Positions 35,412 to 44,763 of a stretch of DNA of 64,000 bases are shown here, piece by piece. The DNA lies in the NCBI RefSeq assembly GCF_022829585.1, contig NZ_JAKSYC010000050.1:1-64000 (forward strand), written 5' to 3'. Source of the stretch: Methylobacterium sp. J-026. GTDB lineage: Bacteria; Pseudomonadota; Alphaproteobacteria; Rhizobiales; Beijerinckiaceae. A model generated the notes under the pieces. It was not told where the DNA came from, made no database searches, and saw nothing but the letters and a program-made list of their open reading frames with translations. How positions within the stretch are numbered: position 1 is the first letter of the stretch; every line of letters begins with the position of its first letter. Made by a program: the position numbers and the translations under genes.

Positions 35412-36704
35412 TCAGTGACGCTGGGCGGCGGCCGCCCGCTGCGCGGCCTCCGCCGGGTCGCCCGCATTCTTGGCGCCCGGAGCGTCCGGGGCCTCGTCGG
35501 CATCGTGCCTCGGGCCGGCCTCGCCATGGGCCGGGGTCTGATCCAGGGGCTTCACCGTCGCCCCCGCGGTGATCTTCTGGACGCCGTCGATCACGACCTT
35601 CTCGCCGCCCTTGAGCCCCTCGCGGATCAGCCAGTTCTGGCCGACCACCGGCCCGACCTCGACGGGCTGGCGCATCACCGTGTCGTCGGCGCGCACCACC
35701 CAGACCTCGGCGCGGCCGTCCTCGGTGCGCTGGATCGCCTGCTGGGGCACCGCGATGGCGTCGGAATCGATGCCCTGCTTGATCCGGGCCCGCACGTACA
35801 TGCCCGGGAACAGCTCGTCATGCGGGTTGGGGAACTGCACCCGCAGGGTCACCTGGCCGGTGCTCGGATCGGCGGTGACGTCCGAGAACAGCAGGCGGCC
35901 CGCCAGGGGGTAGAGGGAATTGTCGTCCATGATCAGGTGGACGTTGGCGGTGTTCTCCTCCAGCCGGGCGAGCTCGCCGCTGGCCAGATCCCGGCGCAGG
36001 CGGTTCAATTCGCCCACCGACTGGGTGATGTCGACGTAGATCGGGTCGAGCTGCTGGATCGTGGCCAGCGCCCCCGTCGAGCCCGGCTCGATCAGGGTGC
36101 CCTCGGTGAGCAGCGCCCGGCCGATCCGGCCGGTGATCGGGGCGCGCACGTCGGTCCAGCCGAGGTTGAGCTGCGCCCGGTCCCGGGCCGCCTTGGCGCC
36201 GGCGACCTCGGCCTCCGCCTGCTTCTTGCCCGCGAAGGCGGCGTCGTACTGGGCCTGGCTGGCGGTGGCGCGGGACAGCAACTGCTCGAGCCGGTCGGCC
36301 TGCTGCCGGGCGAGCACCAGGGCGGCCTCGTGGCGGGCCAGCACGGCTTCCGCGCTGGCCAGATCGACCTGGAAGGGGGCCGGGTCGATCTTGTAGAGGA
36401 TGTCGCCCTCCTTGACCTGGCTGCCCTGCTCGAACAGGCGCTTGACCACGAGGCCGGACACCCGCGAGCGGACCTCGGCGATGCGCATCGGGGCGACGCG
36501 TCCGGGCAGGTCGCGCAGATAAGGGATCGCCTGCGGCGTCACCGTCACGAAGCCGACCTCCGGCACGGGGGGCGTCGGCGCGGCGGCCTGCTTCGGATTG
36601 CAGGCCCCGAGGGCGAGCAGGAGCAGCGCCGCGGGCAAAGCTGCGGTCGCGCGGCGCGGCGCCCGGATAACGGACAGGGTTCTGGCGGACAGAGTGCGGG
36701 TCAC
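35412..36704 (-). CDS. RND efflux periplasmic adaptor (membrane fusion lipoprotein)
   Basis: An adaptor of about 430 residues with an N-terminal lipoprotein signal: ALPAALLLLALGAC with the lipobox Cys. It shows lipoyl halves (VRSRVSGLVVKRLFEQGSQV and WTDVRAPITGRIGRALLTEG) around a coiled-coil hairpin (about 110-170), then a beta barrel and membrane-proximal domain. It forms the tripartite pump with the RND protein downstream. A GTG at 36704, placing the basic signal-peptide start correctly and preceded by AGGAG, was chosen; in-frame ATGs at 36728 and 36767 are possible. The C-terminal tail is Ala/His-rich. Confidence 0.9.
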   Translation of the reverse strand: MTRTLSARTLSVIRAPRRATAALPAALLLLALGACNPKQAAAPTPPVPEVGFVTVTPQAIPYLRDLPGRVAPMRIAEVRSRVSGLVVKRLFEQGSQVKEGDILYKIDPAPFQVDLASAEAVLARHEAALVLARQQADRLEQLLSRATASQAQYDAAFAGKKQAEAEVAGAKAARDRAQLNLGWTDVRAPITGRIGRALLTEGTLIEPGSTGALATIQQLDPIYVDITQSVGELNRLRRDLASGELARLEENTANVHLIMDDNSLYPLAGRLLFSDVTADPSTGQVTLRVQFPNPHDELFPGMYVRARIKQGIDSDAIAVPQQAIQRTEDGRAEVWVVRADDTVMRQPVEVGPVVGQNWLIREGLKGGEKVVIDGVQKITAGATVKPLDQTPAHGEAGPRHDADEAPDAPGAKNAGDPAEAAQRAAAAQRH

Positions 36705-36859
36705 GGCTACCGACGCTCCTGGAAGCATGCGTCTGATGAGGCTTACGCGACGCAGAAAGCCGCGCATCGACGGGTCGGATCTCGGACCGGCCCACGGGCC
36801 GGCCGGACAGGGATCGGGAGAGGTGCGCGTTCCAGCCGGCCGTCACGGCCGGGCGCGCG

Positions 36860-37270
36860 TCAGGCCGACCGGGGCGGCCGGTGCGGCGAGCCGTGCGGCA
36901 CGGCGGCCGGCACGGTGTCGGACCTGTAGGCGAACGCTGCGGACAGGGTGTGACGGGGCCGCGGCGCCTCGACCGGCGCGCGGGGAAGGCCCAGTTCGGT
37001 GAGGATCTCGCTGTCGGCGGGGCGGAGATCGGTGCGGTCGAAGGCCGACCGCTCGGCCTCCTGGGCCGCATCCTGCGCACCCGACAGGACCGCCATCCGC
37101 GGGCTCTCGACGGCGCAGGCCGGGCCCGCGACCGTCACGGCCTGGGCGGGCACGGATGCCGTGGCGCCGGCCGCCGCCAGGACGAGCAGCGCCAGCACGG
37201 CGAAGCCCCGGGCGAGGCGGTCCGGCAGGCCCGCGACACGGCGGGCCAGGAGGGCGGCGGATCGGATCAC
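36860..37270 (-). CDS. Hypothetical exported protein
   Basis: A protein of about 136 residues from a GTG start at 37270. It has an Arg-rich N-terminus followed by a hydrophobic segment (FAVLALLVLAAAGATASVPAQA) that could be a signal peptide or anchor, and a polar C-terminal part with no recognised domain. It lies between the RND adaptor and a divergent L,D-transpeptidase. Codon use looks like its neighbours. It is moderately likely to be real; the start is uncertain. Confidence 0.5.
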   Translation of the reverse strand: MIRSAALLARRVAGLPDRLARGFAVLALLVLAAAGATASVPAQAVTVAGPACAVESPRMAVLSGAQDAAQEAERSAFDRTDLRPADSEILTELGLPRAPVEAPRPRHTLSAAFAYRSDTVPAAVPHGSPHRPPRSA

Positions 37271-37489
37271 GGATCCGAGATAAGCATGGCCGTCCCCCGG
37301 CGCAATCACCCACGGCGCCGCGCCATGCGGTCGGTGTTGCCCGAAGCCCACACGGCGCCCCGGATTCATCCCCTCCCCCCGGCCGGCCTCACCCTCGCCG
37401 CGAAGTCCGGGCCGGCTCGCCGCAGGGTCGCGGCACCGCCGCGACGACCGACGCCATCGGCAAGAACCGGCCGGAGAGGACCTGACACC

Positions 37490-38050
37490 ATGTCGAGACG
37501 GATCGCGCTGCTCGGGATCGCGGGGCTTCTGCTCGCGAGCGCCCCCGCCTCCGCCAACCCGCTGGACAGCGGGCCGCTCGCGGATTTCCTCAACGTCTTC
37601 CGCAGCCAGGCGATCCCGCGGGAGACGATCGGCTGGAACAGCACCGAGAAGCCCGGCACGATCGTGGTCTCGACCCGCCAGCGCCGGCTCTATTACATCC
37701 TCGGGAACAGCGAGGCGATCCGCTACGGCGTCGGCGTCGGCCGGCAGGGGTTCTCCTGGTCCGGCACCAAGACCGTGACCATGAAGAAGGAATGGCCGGC
37801 CTGGCGCCCGCCGCAGCAGATGCTGGCCCGCCGCCCGGACCTGCCGCGCTTCATGGCCGGCGGACAGGACAACCCGCTGGGCGCCCGCGCCCTCTATCTC
37901 GGCTCCTCGCTCTACCGGATCCACGGCTCGAACGAGCCCGACACGATGGGCGCTGCGGTCTCCTCGGGCTGCATCCGCATGACCAACAAGGACGTGGTCG
38001 ATCTCTACGACCGCGTCCGGGTCGGCACCAAGGTGGTGGTGCGGGACTGA
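37490..38050 (+). CDS. L,D-transpeptidase (YkuD family)
   Basis: A 186-residue exported enzyme with a cleavable signal (ALLGIAGLLLASAPASA). The YkuD domain (about 58-186) begins GTIVVSTRQRRLYYI and carries the catalytic signature RIHGSNEPDTMGAAVSSGC followed by IRM, with Cys161 as nucleophile and the upstream His as base. It makes 3-3 peptidoglycan cross-links or attaches outer-membrane proteins, as known in Rhizobiales, which have many paralogues. GGAGAGG precedes the ATG at 37490, which starts the signal peptide. Confidence 0.92.
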   Translation: MSRRIALLGIAGLLLASAPASANPLDSGPLADFLNVFRSQAIPRETIGWNSTEKPGTIVVSTRQRRLYYILGNSEAIRYGVGVGRQGFSWSGTKTVTMKKEWPAWRPPQQMLARRPDLPRFMAGGQDNPLGARALYLGSSLYRIHGSNEPDTMGAAVSSGCIRMTNKDVVDLYDRVRVGTKVVVRD

Positions 38051-38393
38051 GTCCGCGAGCGGGACGTTTGCCGGCAGGAGCGGGTGGTGTGTCGGCTTGG
38101 CCGCGCGAAGGTTATCGGCGCGCGTCCAGGCCAGCCCGATCACCGCGTTCCGATCCCGCATGCGTGAGGGGGCTCCTCGCGCCCGGCATCGAACCCGCTT
38201 TGTCCAAGCGTGAGGTTCAGGCGCCCGTTCACGACCGGGCCAGCGGACGGCCCGCGGGGGCTCCGGCACCATCGCCATGGGCGGCTGTGTCGGCCATCCT
38301 CCACATCGCCCGTGGCATCCTTCCTGCTCCAAAGACCCCACGAAACGGGTTCGCGAGCCTTCGACGGGACGCTCCGGATCTCCGCGAGGGTCC
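38051..38393. other. Intergenic region without a recognisable gene
   Basis: The 343 bases between the L,D-transpeptidase and the convergent siderophore operon hold no ORF with homology and no clear terminator with a T-run. Frames crossing it are shadows of neighbouring genes. Confidence 0.5.
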
Positions 38394-39755
38394 TCACACC
38401 ATCTCGAACGGGGAGAGCGATTCGGCGGCGTCCAGGCGTCCGCCACCGTCGTGGGCGGGTCGTCCGCACTCGGCGCTCGACCAGGTTATGGGCGATGGCG
38501 GCAGGTCCGTCTCGAAGACGGCGCGCCCCGCCACGGCGTTGACGATGACGGCGCTTCGCCAGGCCATCAGGCTGAGCTGCGGCTCCGCGATGCCGTGGCT
38601 GATCAGGCCGCCATTGAGCACGAAGACGCGGTTCCGCGCCGGCCCATCCCAGGCCGCGGCGAAGTCGGGACCGATCTGCGGGCGCCCGGTCGCGTCGAGC
38701 CTGAGACGGTCGCGCAGCGGGTCGAGGCAGGGCGGCAGCGCGAAGCGGTAGCCGGTCGCCAGGATCACGATGTCGGCCTGGACGACATCGATGCGCCCGT
38801 CGAAGCCGTTGCGCATCAGGAGGCGGTAGGATCCGCCCGCCCGCTCGACGTCCATGACCTCGCGATGCGGCATCAGGCGCGCCGCGACCGGCGCGTCGGA
38901 AGCGTGCCCGGCGAGATGCCGCACGGTGTAGAGGCGCTGGTAGAGGGCCTGCAGGGTCGCGGGCGAGATGCCGTCGCCCGCGAGCTTCTGGTGCGCCACG
39001 GTCGAGCGGCGGCGCGCCTCCGGGAGGGCGTGGAAGCGTTCGACATAGCCGGGCGTGAACAGCTCGTTGGTGAACGGCGTCGCGTCGATCGGCTGGAAGT
39101 TCGGGCGACGGCTGATCCAGTCCACGGAGGCCGGCGCGTCCCGGCTTCGGTTCAGCAGGGTCAGGACGATCTCGGCGCCGCTCTGGCCGCCGCCGATCAC
39201 CGCGACCCGCCGGCCGGCGGTGCGGTCGAGGCATGAGGCGGCCTGGGCGCTGTGGACGTGATCGCGCGGGTCGAGCTTGCCCGCGAAGGCCGGCAGGTTC
39301 GGCTGCAGGCCGACGCCGACGGCGATGGTGCGCGCCCGGACCGTCCCGCCATCGCCGCGCAGGCGGAACCCGTCCGCCGCGAAGCGGACCTCGTGGATCG
39401 CCGTGCCGAAGCGCAGGCTCGGGAGCCGGGCCGCCACCCAGGCGAGGTAGCGCGCGAATTCCTGCCGCGGCACCGCCCCGAAGTCGGCGTTGAGGAACTC
39501 ATAGAAGCGCTTCTGCGCCACCAGATAGGCCATGAAGCTCCAGGGGCTCGTCGGGTTCACCGCCGTGACGAGATCCTTGAGGCAGGAGGTCTGGAGCGCG
39601 ACCTCCGGCAGCATCATGCCGGGATGCCAGTCGAAGGCCGGGGCCCGGTCGAAGAACCGTGCGTCGATGTCCGCGACCGCGTCGAGCTGCGCCGCGAGGC
39701 TCAGGTTGAAGGGGCCGATTCCGATGCCGGCCAGATCGAGCGGGTGGTCCGTCAT
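38394..39755 (-). CDS. iucD: Lysine N6-hydroxylase (siderophore biosynthesis)
   Basis: A 453-residue flavin monooxygenase that N-hydroxylates the amine used to build hydroxamates. The FAD site is LAGIGIGPFNLSLAAQL, the NADPH site VAVIGGGQSGAEIVLTLL, and the ATGY motif IVILATGYRFALPP. SFMAYLVAQKRFYEFLN and FTNELFTPGYVERFHAL are typical of IucD/RhbE. The substrate is either lysine (aerobactin) or diaminopropane (rhizobactin). The absence of RhbA/RhbB genes here favours lysine (inference). Its ATG overlaps the preceding iucC stop (ATGA). Last gene of the operon. Confidence 0.88.
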   Translation of the reverse strand: MTDHPLDLAGIGIGPFNLSLAAQLDAVADIDARFFDRAPAFDWHPGMMLPEVALQTSCLKDLVTAVNPTSPWSFMAYLVAQKRFYEFLNADFGAVPRQEFARYLAWVAARLPSLRFGTAIHEVRFAADGFRLRGDGGTVRARTIAVGVGLQPNLPAFAGKLDPRDHVHSAQAASCLDRTAGRRVAVIGGGQSGAEIVLTLLNRSRDAPASVDWISRRPNFQPIDATPFTNELFTPGYVERFHALPEARRRSTVAHQKLAGDGISPATLQALYQRLYTVRHLAGHASDAPVAARLMPHREVMDVERAGGSYRLLMRNGFDGRIDVVQADIVILATGYRFALPPCLDPLRDRLRLDATGRPQIGPDFAAAWDGPARNRVFVLNGGLISHGIAEPQLSLMAWRSAVIVNAVAGRAVFETDLPPSPITWSSAECGRPAHDGGGRLDAAESLSPFEMV

Positions 39756-41575
39756 GATGCGAGAAGCCCTGCCTGGGAGCCTGTCCGGGAGGCGGCCCCA
39801 GGTGTCGCCTGAGCCGTCGCGGCGATGTCTGCGCGGTGGAGGGGGTTGATCAGGTCGCTGCCGAGCCGCGGCACCGGCCGCAGGTTCGAATCGCCGTAGC
39901 CGAGGGCGAGGCGGACGCGGTTGATGCAGACCCGCGGCACGGTCGGCGCGAACAGATCGAACAGGCGGAAGCGGTCGGCCAGTTCGGGATGCCGGGACTG
40001 GTAGCCGCGCAGGGCCCGCGCCAGCGCGCCGTAGAAGGCGATCTCCGGCACGCCCTGGTCGCGCAGCAGCGCGTCCGAGACGAAGCGCAGCAGGCTCGCG
40101 AAATGGCCGGTCTGGAGATGCTGCAGGAGATGGGCGGCCGGGCGGCGCAGCAGCGTCTCCCGCACGCCCGCCGGCAGGTCGCGGCTCTCCGGGAAATCCT
40201 GGTCGACGAGGTCGGCATCGCCCTGGAAATCCTTGAGCGCCACGCCGCAGGGCACGCCGTCCCGCAGGATCAGGGTGACGTTCTGGCCGTGGGCGATGAA
40301 GCCGACACCGTAGCGGCAGAGGAAGTGGTAGAGCGGCACCGCCACGTGGTCGAAGAGCCGCTCCAGCCACGCCTCGGCGCCGAGGCCCGAGCGGGCGACC
40401 AGGGTGCCGACGAGGGGATGGCCCTGCGCGTCCGCCTTCAGGAGCGCACCCATCATCAGGGCGGAGGTGCCGGGTTCGAGCCGGCCCTCGACGCCGTCGC
40501 GCCAGATCACGCCCAGCATCTCGCGATACTGGTAGGGGGCGTCGGCGATCCGCTCGTAGACGGGGTGCGGGTAGAAGGCGCCGGCCCGCTCCCGCAGGAT
40601 CACGGTGCCGGCGAGCGCGGGATCGTGGGCGGCCGTGTCGGCGAGCCAAGCCGAGAAGGCCGGCCCGATCGCCATGTACTGGCCGGGCACGCCCCGCCAC
40701 GCGGAGGTGTTGAGGATCGTCAGCGCGAGCTTCACGTCGAGGCGGCCGCCGGAGTCTGCGCACGCCAGGGTGCGCAGGGATTGTAGGGGCGTGTAGGCCC
40801 GGCCGAAGGTCCCGAGCGGGACGAGGCGCCCGGCCGCGATCTCGCCCGCAAAATGGAGGGCGATCCGGTTCTGCCACTGCCAGGGATGGACCGGCATCAG
40901 CAGGAACCGCGCCGGATCGACGCCGCGCGCGCGACAGGTCGCCTTCAGGCGGGACCGCTCGGGCTCGTCGAGGGCGTCGGCGAGGAGATCGTCCTCCGCA
41001 AGGCCGGGCTCGCGGTCGAAGCGGCAGGCGGCCCGGTCGGCCGCGACCCAGAACAGCCGGATCTCCGGCTGGAATTCCGGCGCATAGGCCTCGAAATCGG
41101 AAAGCCCCCAGCCGATCCGGCCCTTGCTCGCCGGTGCCTTGGGGTGGCCGTCGAGATAGGCCTGCAGGATCCTGTCGCTCAGGGCCAGGAGCGCCGGCCC
41201 CGCCCTATCCCGGGCGATCGCCGCGATCCGGGCATCGGCCGTCAGGGTGCTCATCAGCTCGGCGATGTAGGTGCAGAGCGTCGCGGGCGCGATTGCCAGC
41301 ACCCGGCTCGCGTCGACCAGGAAGCCGGCGGCGTCGCCGGCCGGGCCGGCGCGATCGCCGGCGACGCGGACCAGGCTTGCGGGATCGATCGCGAGATTGC
41401 CCCAGATCCGGCGCTCGGCCCGGAAGCGGTAGGCGACCCCGTCGTCGAGGCGCAGCAGCCACTGCGTCCCGTCGCGATCCGTCGGCTCGGGCGCGAGCGC
41501 CTCCTCGAAGGCGAGTTCGGCGATGGTCTTGGCGATGAGCGCGCGGTTCAGGTCGAGCCAGAGCGGCGCGGTCAC
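39752..41575 (-). CDS. iucC: NRPS-independent siderophore synthetase (IucC-like)
   Basis: A 607-residue NIS synthetase that joins the second N-acetyl-N-hydroxy amine to the citrate mono-amide. ATP-site signatures are SKGRIGWGLSDFEAYAPEFQ (phosphate loop), PVHPWQWQN, LKDFQGDADL and HGQNVTLIL. The order of genes (A, B, C, D) and its place after the acetyltransferase match iucC; it also resembles RhbF. A GTG start with GGGGGG upstream was chosen. There is a 29-base gap from the iucB-like gene and a 4-base overlap with iucD. Confidence 0.87.
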   Translation of the reverse strand: MTAPLWLDLNRALIAKTIAELAFEEALAPEPTDRDGTQWLLRLDDGVAYRFRAERRIWGNLAIDPASLVRVAGDRAGPAGDAAGFLVDASRVLAIAPATLCTYIAELMSTLTADARIAAIARDRAGPALLALSDRILQAYLDGHPKAPASKGRIGWGLSDFEAYAPEFQPEIRLFWVAADRAACRFDREPGLAEDDLLADALDEPERSRLKATCRARGVDPARFLLMPVHPWQWQNRIALHFAGEIAAGRLVPLGTFGRAYTPLQSLRTLACADSGGRLDVKLALTILNTSAWRGVPGQYMAIGPAFSAWLADTAAHDPALAGTVILRERAGAFYPHPVYERIADAPYQYREMLGVIWRDGVEGRLEPGTSALMMGALLKADAQGHPLVGTLVARSGLGAEAWLERLFDHVAVPLYHFLCRYGVGFIAHGQNVTLILRDGVPCGVALKDFQGDADLVDQDFPESRDLPAGVRETLLRRPAAHLLQHLQTGHFASLLRFVSDALLRDQGVPEIAFYGALARALRGYQSRHPELADRFRLFDLFAPTVPRVCINRVRLALGYGDSNLRPVPRLGSDLINPLHRADIAATAQATPGAASRTGSQAGLLAS

Positions 41576-41604
41576 CGGGCCGCCCCCCGGCAGCGGTCCG
41601 GCGC

Positions 41605-42801
41605 TCACAGGGTCACCGCGCGGAAGAAGCGTTCGCGCTCGCAGCAGACGAGGGCCGCGCGCTTGTGGGGGAAGTCGAATTCCTTGAGCGTCTCGTAGGC
41701 CGCGTCCGCGCAGTAGCTCAGCATCTTGCGGTGCGAGGCCCGCGGCTCGCCCATGATCCGCCGGGTGCGGGGCTCGTCCAGGAACAGGTAGTGGGTCACG
41801 GCCTTGAACCACGCCAGCGTCTTCGGCCGGCCGAGATGGGCGGCGTTGCCGATGAGCCCGTGCCAGCCGCGGTCGAAATCCTCCGCGTCGTAATAGGGCC
41901 CGAGCCGGTCCTCCTTGGCCCAGTAGAACTCGAAATAGCCGACCGGCACGTCGTCGAAGCTGCCGATCACCCCGAACAGGTGCGGGTCGGCCTCCTGGTC
42001 GGCGAGGTAGCGGTCGAGCTCCGCCGCGCCCTGTGCCAACTCCCAGTAGTAGGCGACCCGGGGCTGGTTCATCCATTCGTGGAACAGCGGGAGGTCGCGC
42101 CGCCGGTCGATGGAGCGGAACGACAGGGTCGTGCCGAGATGGGGCAGCCAGCGCCGGTACAGCGTGCCGTTCGGTTGGGGCGGCCGCAGGGGCGGAAGGC
42201 GGTCCTGCGGCCCGACGCGCGACCGGGTAAGCGGGTAGGCGGCCCGCGTCCCCGGGCTCAGCCAGAGCAGGGGGAGCTGGTGGAACTGCGCACGCTCGAT
42301 CAGCGCGTCGGGCGCGGCGCCCGGCTTGGAGTGAGTCTCGCCGGCTCGAGCGCTCTCCGCCGAGGTGGACGCCGGCTCGGCGCAAGAGAGCGCGTCACAA
42401 CAAAGGCCTGGAGTCGTTCCCGATTGCGGTGCGATCGGGAACGACTCCAGGGCGAGCAGCGCCGGGGCGCCCCCGAGACCGGCGACGCGCAGGCGCGGCA
42501 CGTCCGGGCAGCGCTGGAACGCGGCCTCGACCAGGGCGGCCACGATCGCGGTCTCGCCGGGATGCCGGCCGTCCGGGTGCAGGATGTCCAGGATCGCCGT
42601 GTCGGCGCCGGCCGGCCTGCGCAGCTCCGCCTCGGCGACCGTCGCGCCGTTGCGCATCGCCTGGAGCCGGGCGGTGTGGGCGTCGCGGGGCAGGCTCTCC
42701 ACCGTGAGACTCTCGCCGGCGACAGGCCAGTGCCGGCTCGTTCCCGTCCAGCCGTCGAGGGGGATGCCGACGAAGCTGTCGGCGCGGGCGCGCAGGGTCA
42801 T
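41605..42801 (-). CDS. iucB: N6-hydroxylysine O/N-acetyltransferase (IucB-like), with in-frame insert
   Basis: A 398-residue GNAT-type acyltransferase. The catalytic half (about 215-398) matches IucB/RhbD: LSFRSIDRRRDLPLFHEWMN, then VAYYWELAQ, GYFEFYWAKEDRLGPYYDA and TRRIMGEPRASHRKMLSYC. It acetylates the hydroxylated amine to a hydroxamate. The N-terminal half is an IucB-type extension. Residues of about 118-155 (SFPIAPQSGTTPGLCCDAL onward) are low in homology and encoded by two palindromes, so they look inserted. The ATG overlaps the iucA stop by 4 bases. Activity depends on the insert being tolerated in a linker. Confidence 0.85.
   Translation of the reverse strand: MTLRARADSFVGIPLDGWTGTSRHWPVAGESLTVESLPRDAHTARLQAMRNGATVAEAELRRPAGADTAILDILHPDGRHPGETAIVAALVEAAFQRCPDVPRLRVAGLGGAPALLALESFPIAPQSGTTPGLCCDALSCAEPASTSAESARAGETHSKPGAAPDALIERAQFHQLPLLWLSPGTRAAYPLTRSRVGPQDRLPPLRPPQPNGTLYRRWLPHLGTTLSFRSIDRRRDLPLFHEWMNQPRVAYYWELAQGAAELDRYLADQEADPHLFGVIGSFDDVPVGYFEFYWAKEDRLGPYYDAEDFDRGWHGLIGNAAHLGRPKTLAWFKAVTHYLFLDEPRTRRIMGEPRASHRKMLSYCADAAYETLKEFDFPHKRAALVCCERERFFRAVTL
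42350..42449. repeat. Two tandem palindromes inserted in-frame in iucB
   Basis: A perfect 16-bp inverted repeat, TGGAGTCGTTCCCGAT at 42409-42424 and ATCGGGAACGACTCCA at 42434-42449, encloses a 9-base loop. Beside it, GCGCTCTC/GAGAGCGC plus CGCCGAG/CTCGGCG form a second dyad at 42350-42393. Such strong dyads are otherwise intergenic in this window. The block keeps the iucB frame open. Confidence 0.8.
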
Positions 42802-44609
42802 GGGCGGACCTCCGCGGGGGCGACGGCGAGCGGGTTGGGCAGGCCGGCATAGTGCGCCAGGGGATCGGTCACGTCCGTGTTCTCGTTGATGTTGCGGAAG
42901 CAGATCATGAAGTTGCCCTTGCTCCCGAGGGTGGGAGCGTCGAGCAGGAGGCGCAGGCAGGTCTTGTCGGGGAGATCCGTCCCGGCCAGCGCCTCGACGA
43001 AGCGGCGCAGCTGCCGGATGAGCACGGCCTCGCGCGCCAGTCCCGCGATGGCGATCGCGCCGATCACCGCGAAGACGCTGTTGACGATGAGGTAATAGGC
43101 CATGATCCGTGCGGCCTCCGCGGCGGTGAAGCGGTGGCCGGATCCGAGGTCGAGCCCCGGCGCGGCCTCGGCCAGGACGGGCAGGAATTCGCGCACGAAG
43201 CCCGTGCCCTGGCAGTCGCGGAAGAAGGCCTCGGCCGGCCAGCCGTCGTCGAGGCCGAGGACGAGGTTCTGCTGGTGCGCGCCGAACAGCAGGCCGAACG
43301 CGCATTGCATGCCGAGGAGCGGCCCGACCACGAGGTCGAGGAAGCTTCCGAACCAGCGCAGGGCCACGGTCTCGGCCCCCTGCGCGCCGCCGCCCTCCCG
43401 CTCGGCGATGCGCAGGATCGTGTCGGCGAGCGCGCTGCCCCGGCCGTCCGGATCGATCTCGCACAGGGCGGCCAGGACCGCCGCCGGGCGCTGCCCCGAT
43501 CCGCGGAAGGGGTTGTCGCGCAGCGCGACGATCGTCTGCGGCAGCACCGCGCCGTCGGCGCCGCGCAGGGCGAGGTAGCCCGGCTCGCCGAGGATGTGGA
43601 AACGCGGCCAGCGCGCGGCGATCGCCGCCCCGACCGACCCCTGCAGCAGCGCGTCGACCGCGAGGCCGCGCGCGCACTCGACCGGCTTGATCAGGCGCAG
43701 GGAGTTGGTGAGCCGGAGGCTCAGCGAATGCTTCAGCATGACGCGCGCGTGCGGCGCATAGAGGCTGCGCAAGGAGGTCGTGGCGAACCACGGGCTGCCG
43801 CCGGACCCGTGGTCGATCAGTTGGCTTGACCGGAATAGGGCGTCGACCGCCGGATCGAGGGTGAGCCGGGCCGCCTGCCAGGGATGCATCGGCAGGAGGA
43901 CGCGGCCCTCCGCCGCCGCCGGGATCCGCCGGTCGAGGGCGGGATCCTCCGCGGCCAGGCCGGCGCTGAGATCCGCCGCGGTCTCCGCCCGCGAGGTGCC
44001 CTGCACGATCGCGTCGGGCGCGGCCGACCACCAGCGCAGGGGAAAGCCCCGTCCGTATTCGGGCGCGAAGGTGCGCGCATCCTCGGGCGTGAACCCGTCC
44101 CGGCTGCGCGGGGTCGGGTGCACCGCATGGCCGAAGCGCAGGGCCCGCTCGGCCTCCTGGAAGCTCGGGTCGGCATGCAGGCCGAGGCCGGGCGCGGGGG
44201 CGCGGGCGAGCGCGTCCTCGATGGCGGACAGGCTCTGGAAGACCCGGCCCAGGAAGGCCGGCGCGGCCCGCGCCGCCTCCGGGCCGACGATGGCCGGCTC
44301 GTGGGCGACCGCCGCGGCGAATTCCGCGAAGGCCATGATCCGGGCGGGCGCGCCGGCGCGGTGCTCCCGGAACGGGAGACGGAACACGTGCAGGCCGACC
44401 GAGGAGCGGTGAACGACCGCGATCTCCACCACGGAGCCGCGGCTCGGCAGCGGGATGCGCAGCCGCCCATCGCCGGGGCCGGCCTCCATCTCCGCCTCGG
44501 CGGCCGGGGCGAGCGACCAGCCCGTCCACTCCCGCAGAAGGCTGTTCAGGAAGCCGCGCGCCGAGATCTCGCAAGCAACGTCGGCCAAGCAGATGCTCGG
44601 ATCGACCAT
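42798..44609 (-). CDS. iucA: NRPS-independent siderophore synthetase (IucA-like)
   Basis: A 603-residue NIS synthetase that condenses citrate with the first hydroxamate amine. Motifs: GHAVHPTPRSRDGF (phosphate loop), LLPMHPWQAARL, MLKHSLSLRLTNSLRLIKPV and FGAHQQNLVLGLDDGWP. It resembles IucA/RhbC. First gene of a four-gene operon with overlaps or short gaps. The promoter lies in an AT-rich divergent region shared with an MFS exporter. The ATG at 44609 opens MVDPSICLADVACE. Confidence 0.88.
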   Translation of the reverse strand: MVDPSICLADVACEISARGFLNSLLREWTGWSLAPAAEAEMEAGPGDGRLRIPLPSRGSVVEIAVVHRSSVGLHVFRLPFREHRAGAPARIMAFAEFAAAVAHEPAIVGPEAARAAPAFLGRVFQSLSAIEDALARAPAPGLGLHADPSFQEAERALRFGHAVHPTPRSRDGFTPEDARTFAPEYGRGFPLRWWSAAPDAIVQGTSRAETAADLSAGLAAEDPALDRRIPAAAEGRVLLPMHPWQAARLTLDPAVDALFRSSQLIDHGSGGSPWFATTSLRSLYAPHARVMLKHSLSLRLTNSLRLIKPVECARGLAVDALLQGSVGAAIAARWPRFHILGEPGYLALRGADGAVLPQTIVALRDNPFRGSGQRPAAVLAALCEIDPDGRGSALADTILRIAEREGGGAQGAETVALRWFGSFLDLVVGPLLGMQCAFGLLFGAHQQNLVLGLDDGWPAEAFFRDCQGTGFVREFLPVLAEAAPGLDLGSGHRFTAAEAARIMAYYLIVNSVFAVIGAIAIAGLAREAVLIRQLRRFVEALAGTDLPDKTCLRLLLDAPTLGSKGNFMICFRNINENTDVTDPLAHYAGLPNPLAVAPAEVRP

Positions 44610-44763
44610 ACGTCCACCTCCATCCCGCGATTTATGTCGATAGATGAAGACAGATTGCGAAGCAATCCCGTTTTTATACTATGTAATTATTTCAAAACTA
44701 CATAACACGTTTTGCAATCCTGCCGGCCGATGCGCTAAGACGGCGCCTCTCGACGAGGCGCCC
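44610..44763. promoter_or_regulatory. AT-rich divergent promoter region of the siderophore locus
   Basis: This gap is much richer in A+T than its surroundings (TTTTTATACTATGTAATTAT at 44670-44690). It holds two dyads: GATTGC/GCAATC at 44653-44667, and ATGTA/TACAT around 44681-44703. It separates iucA (minus) from the MFS gene (plus) and is the natural place for iron control by Fur, Irr or RirA. No consensus box can be asserted. Confidence 0.5.

Noticed and set aside
32823..36929. A 1368-codon plus-strand ORF opposite the RND pump genes
   Set aside because: An antisense shadow: no domain, His/Arg/Gly-rich composition, opposite a certain AcrB-type gene.
41605..44574. A 989-codon minus-strand ORF suggesting an iucA-iucB fusion
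   Set aside because: The upstream two-thirds is a shadow of iucA in another frame; iucB has its own ATG at 42801.
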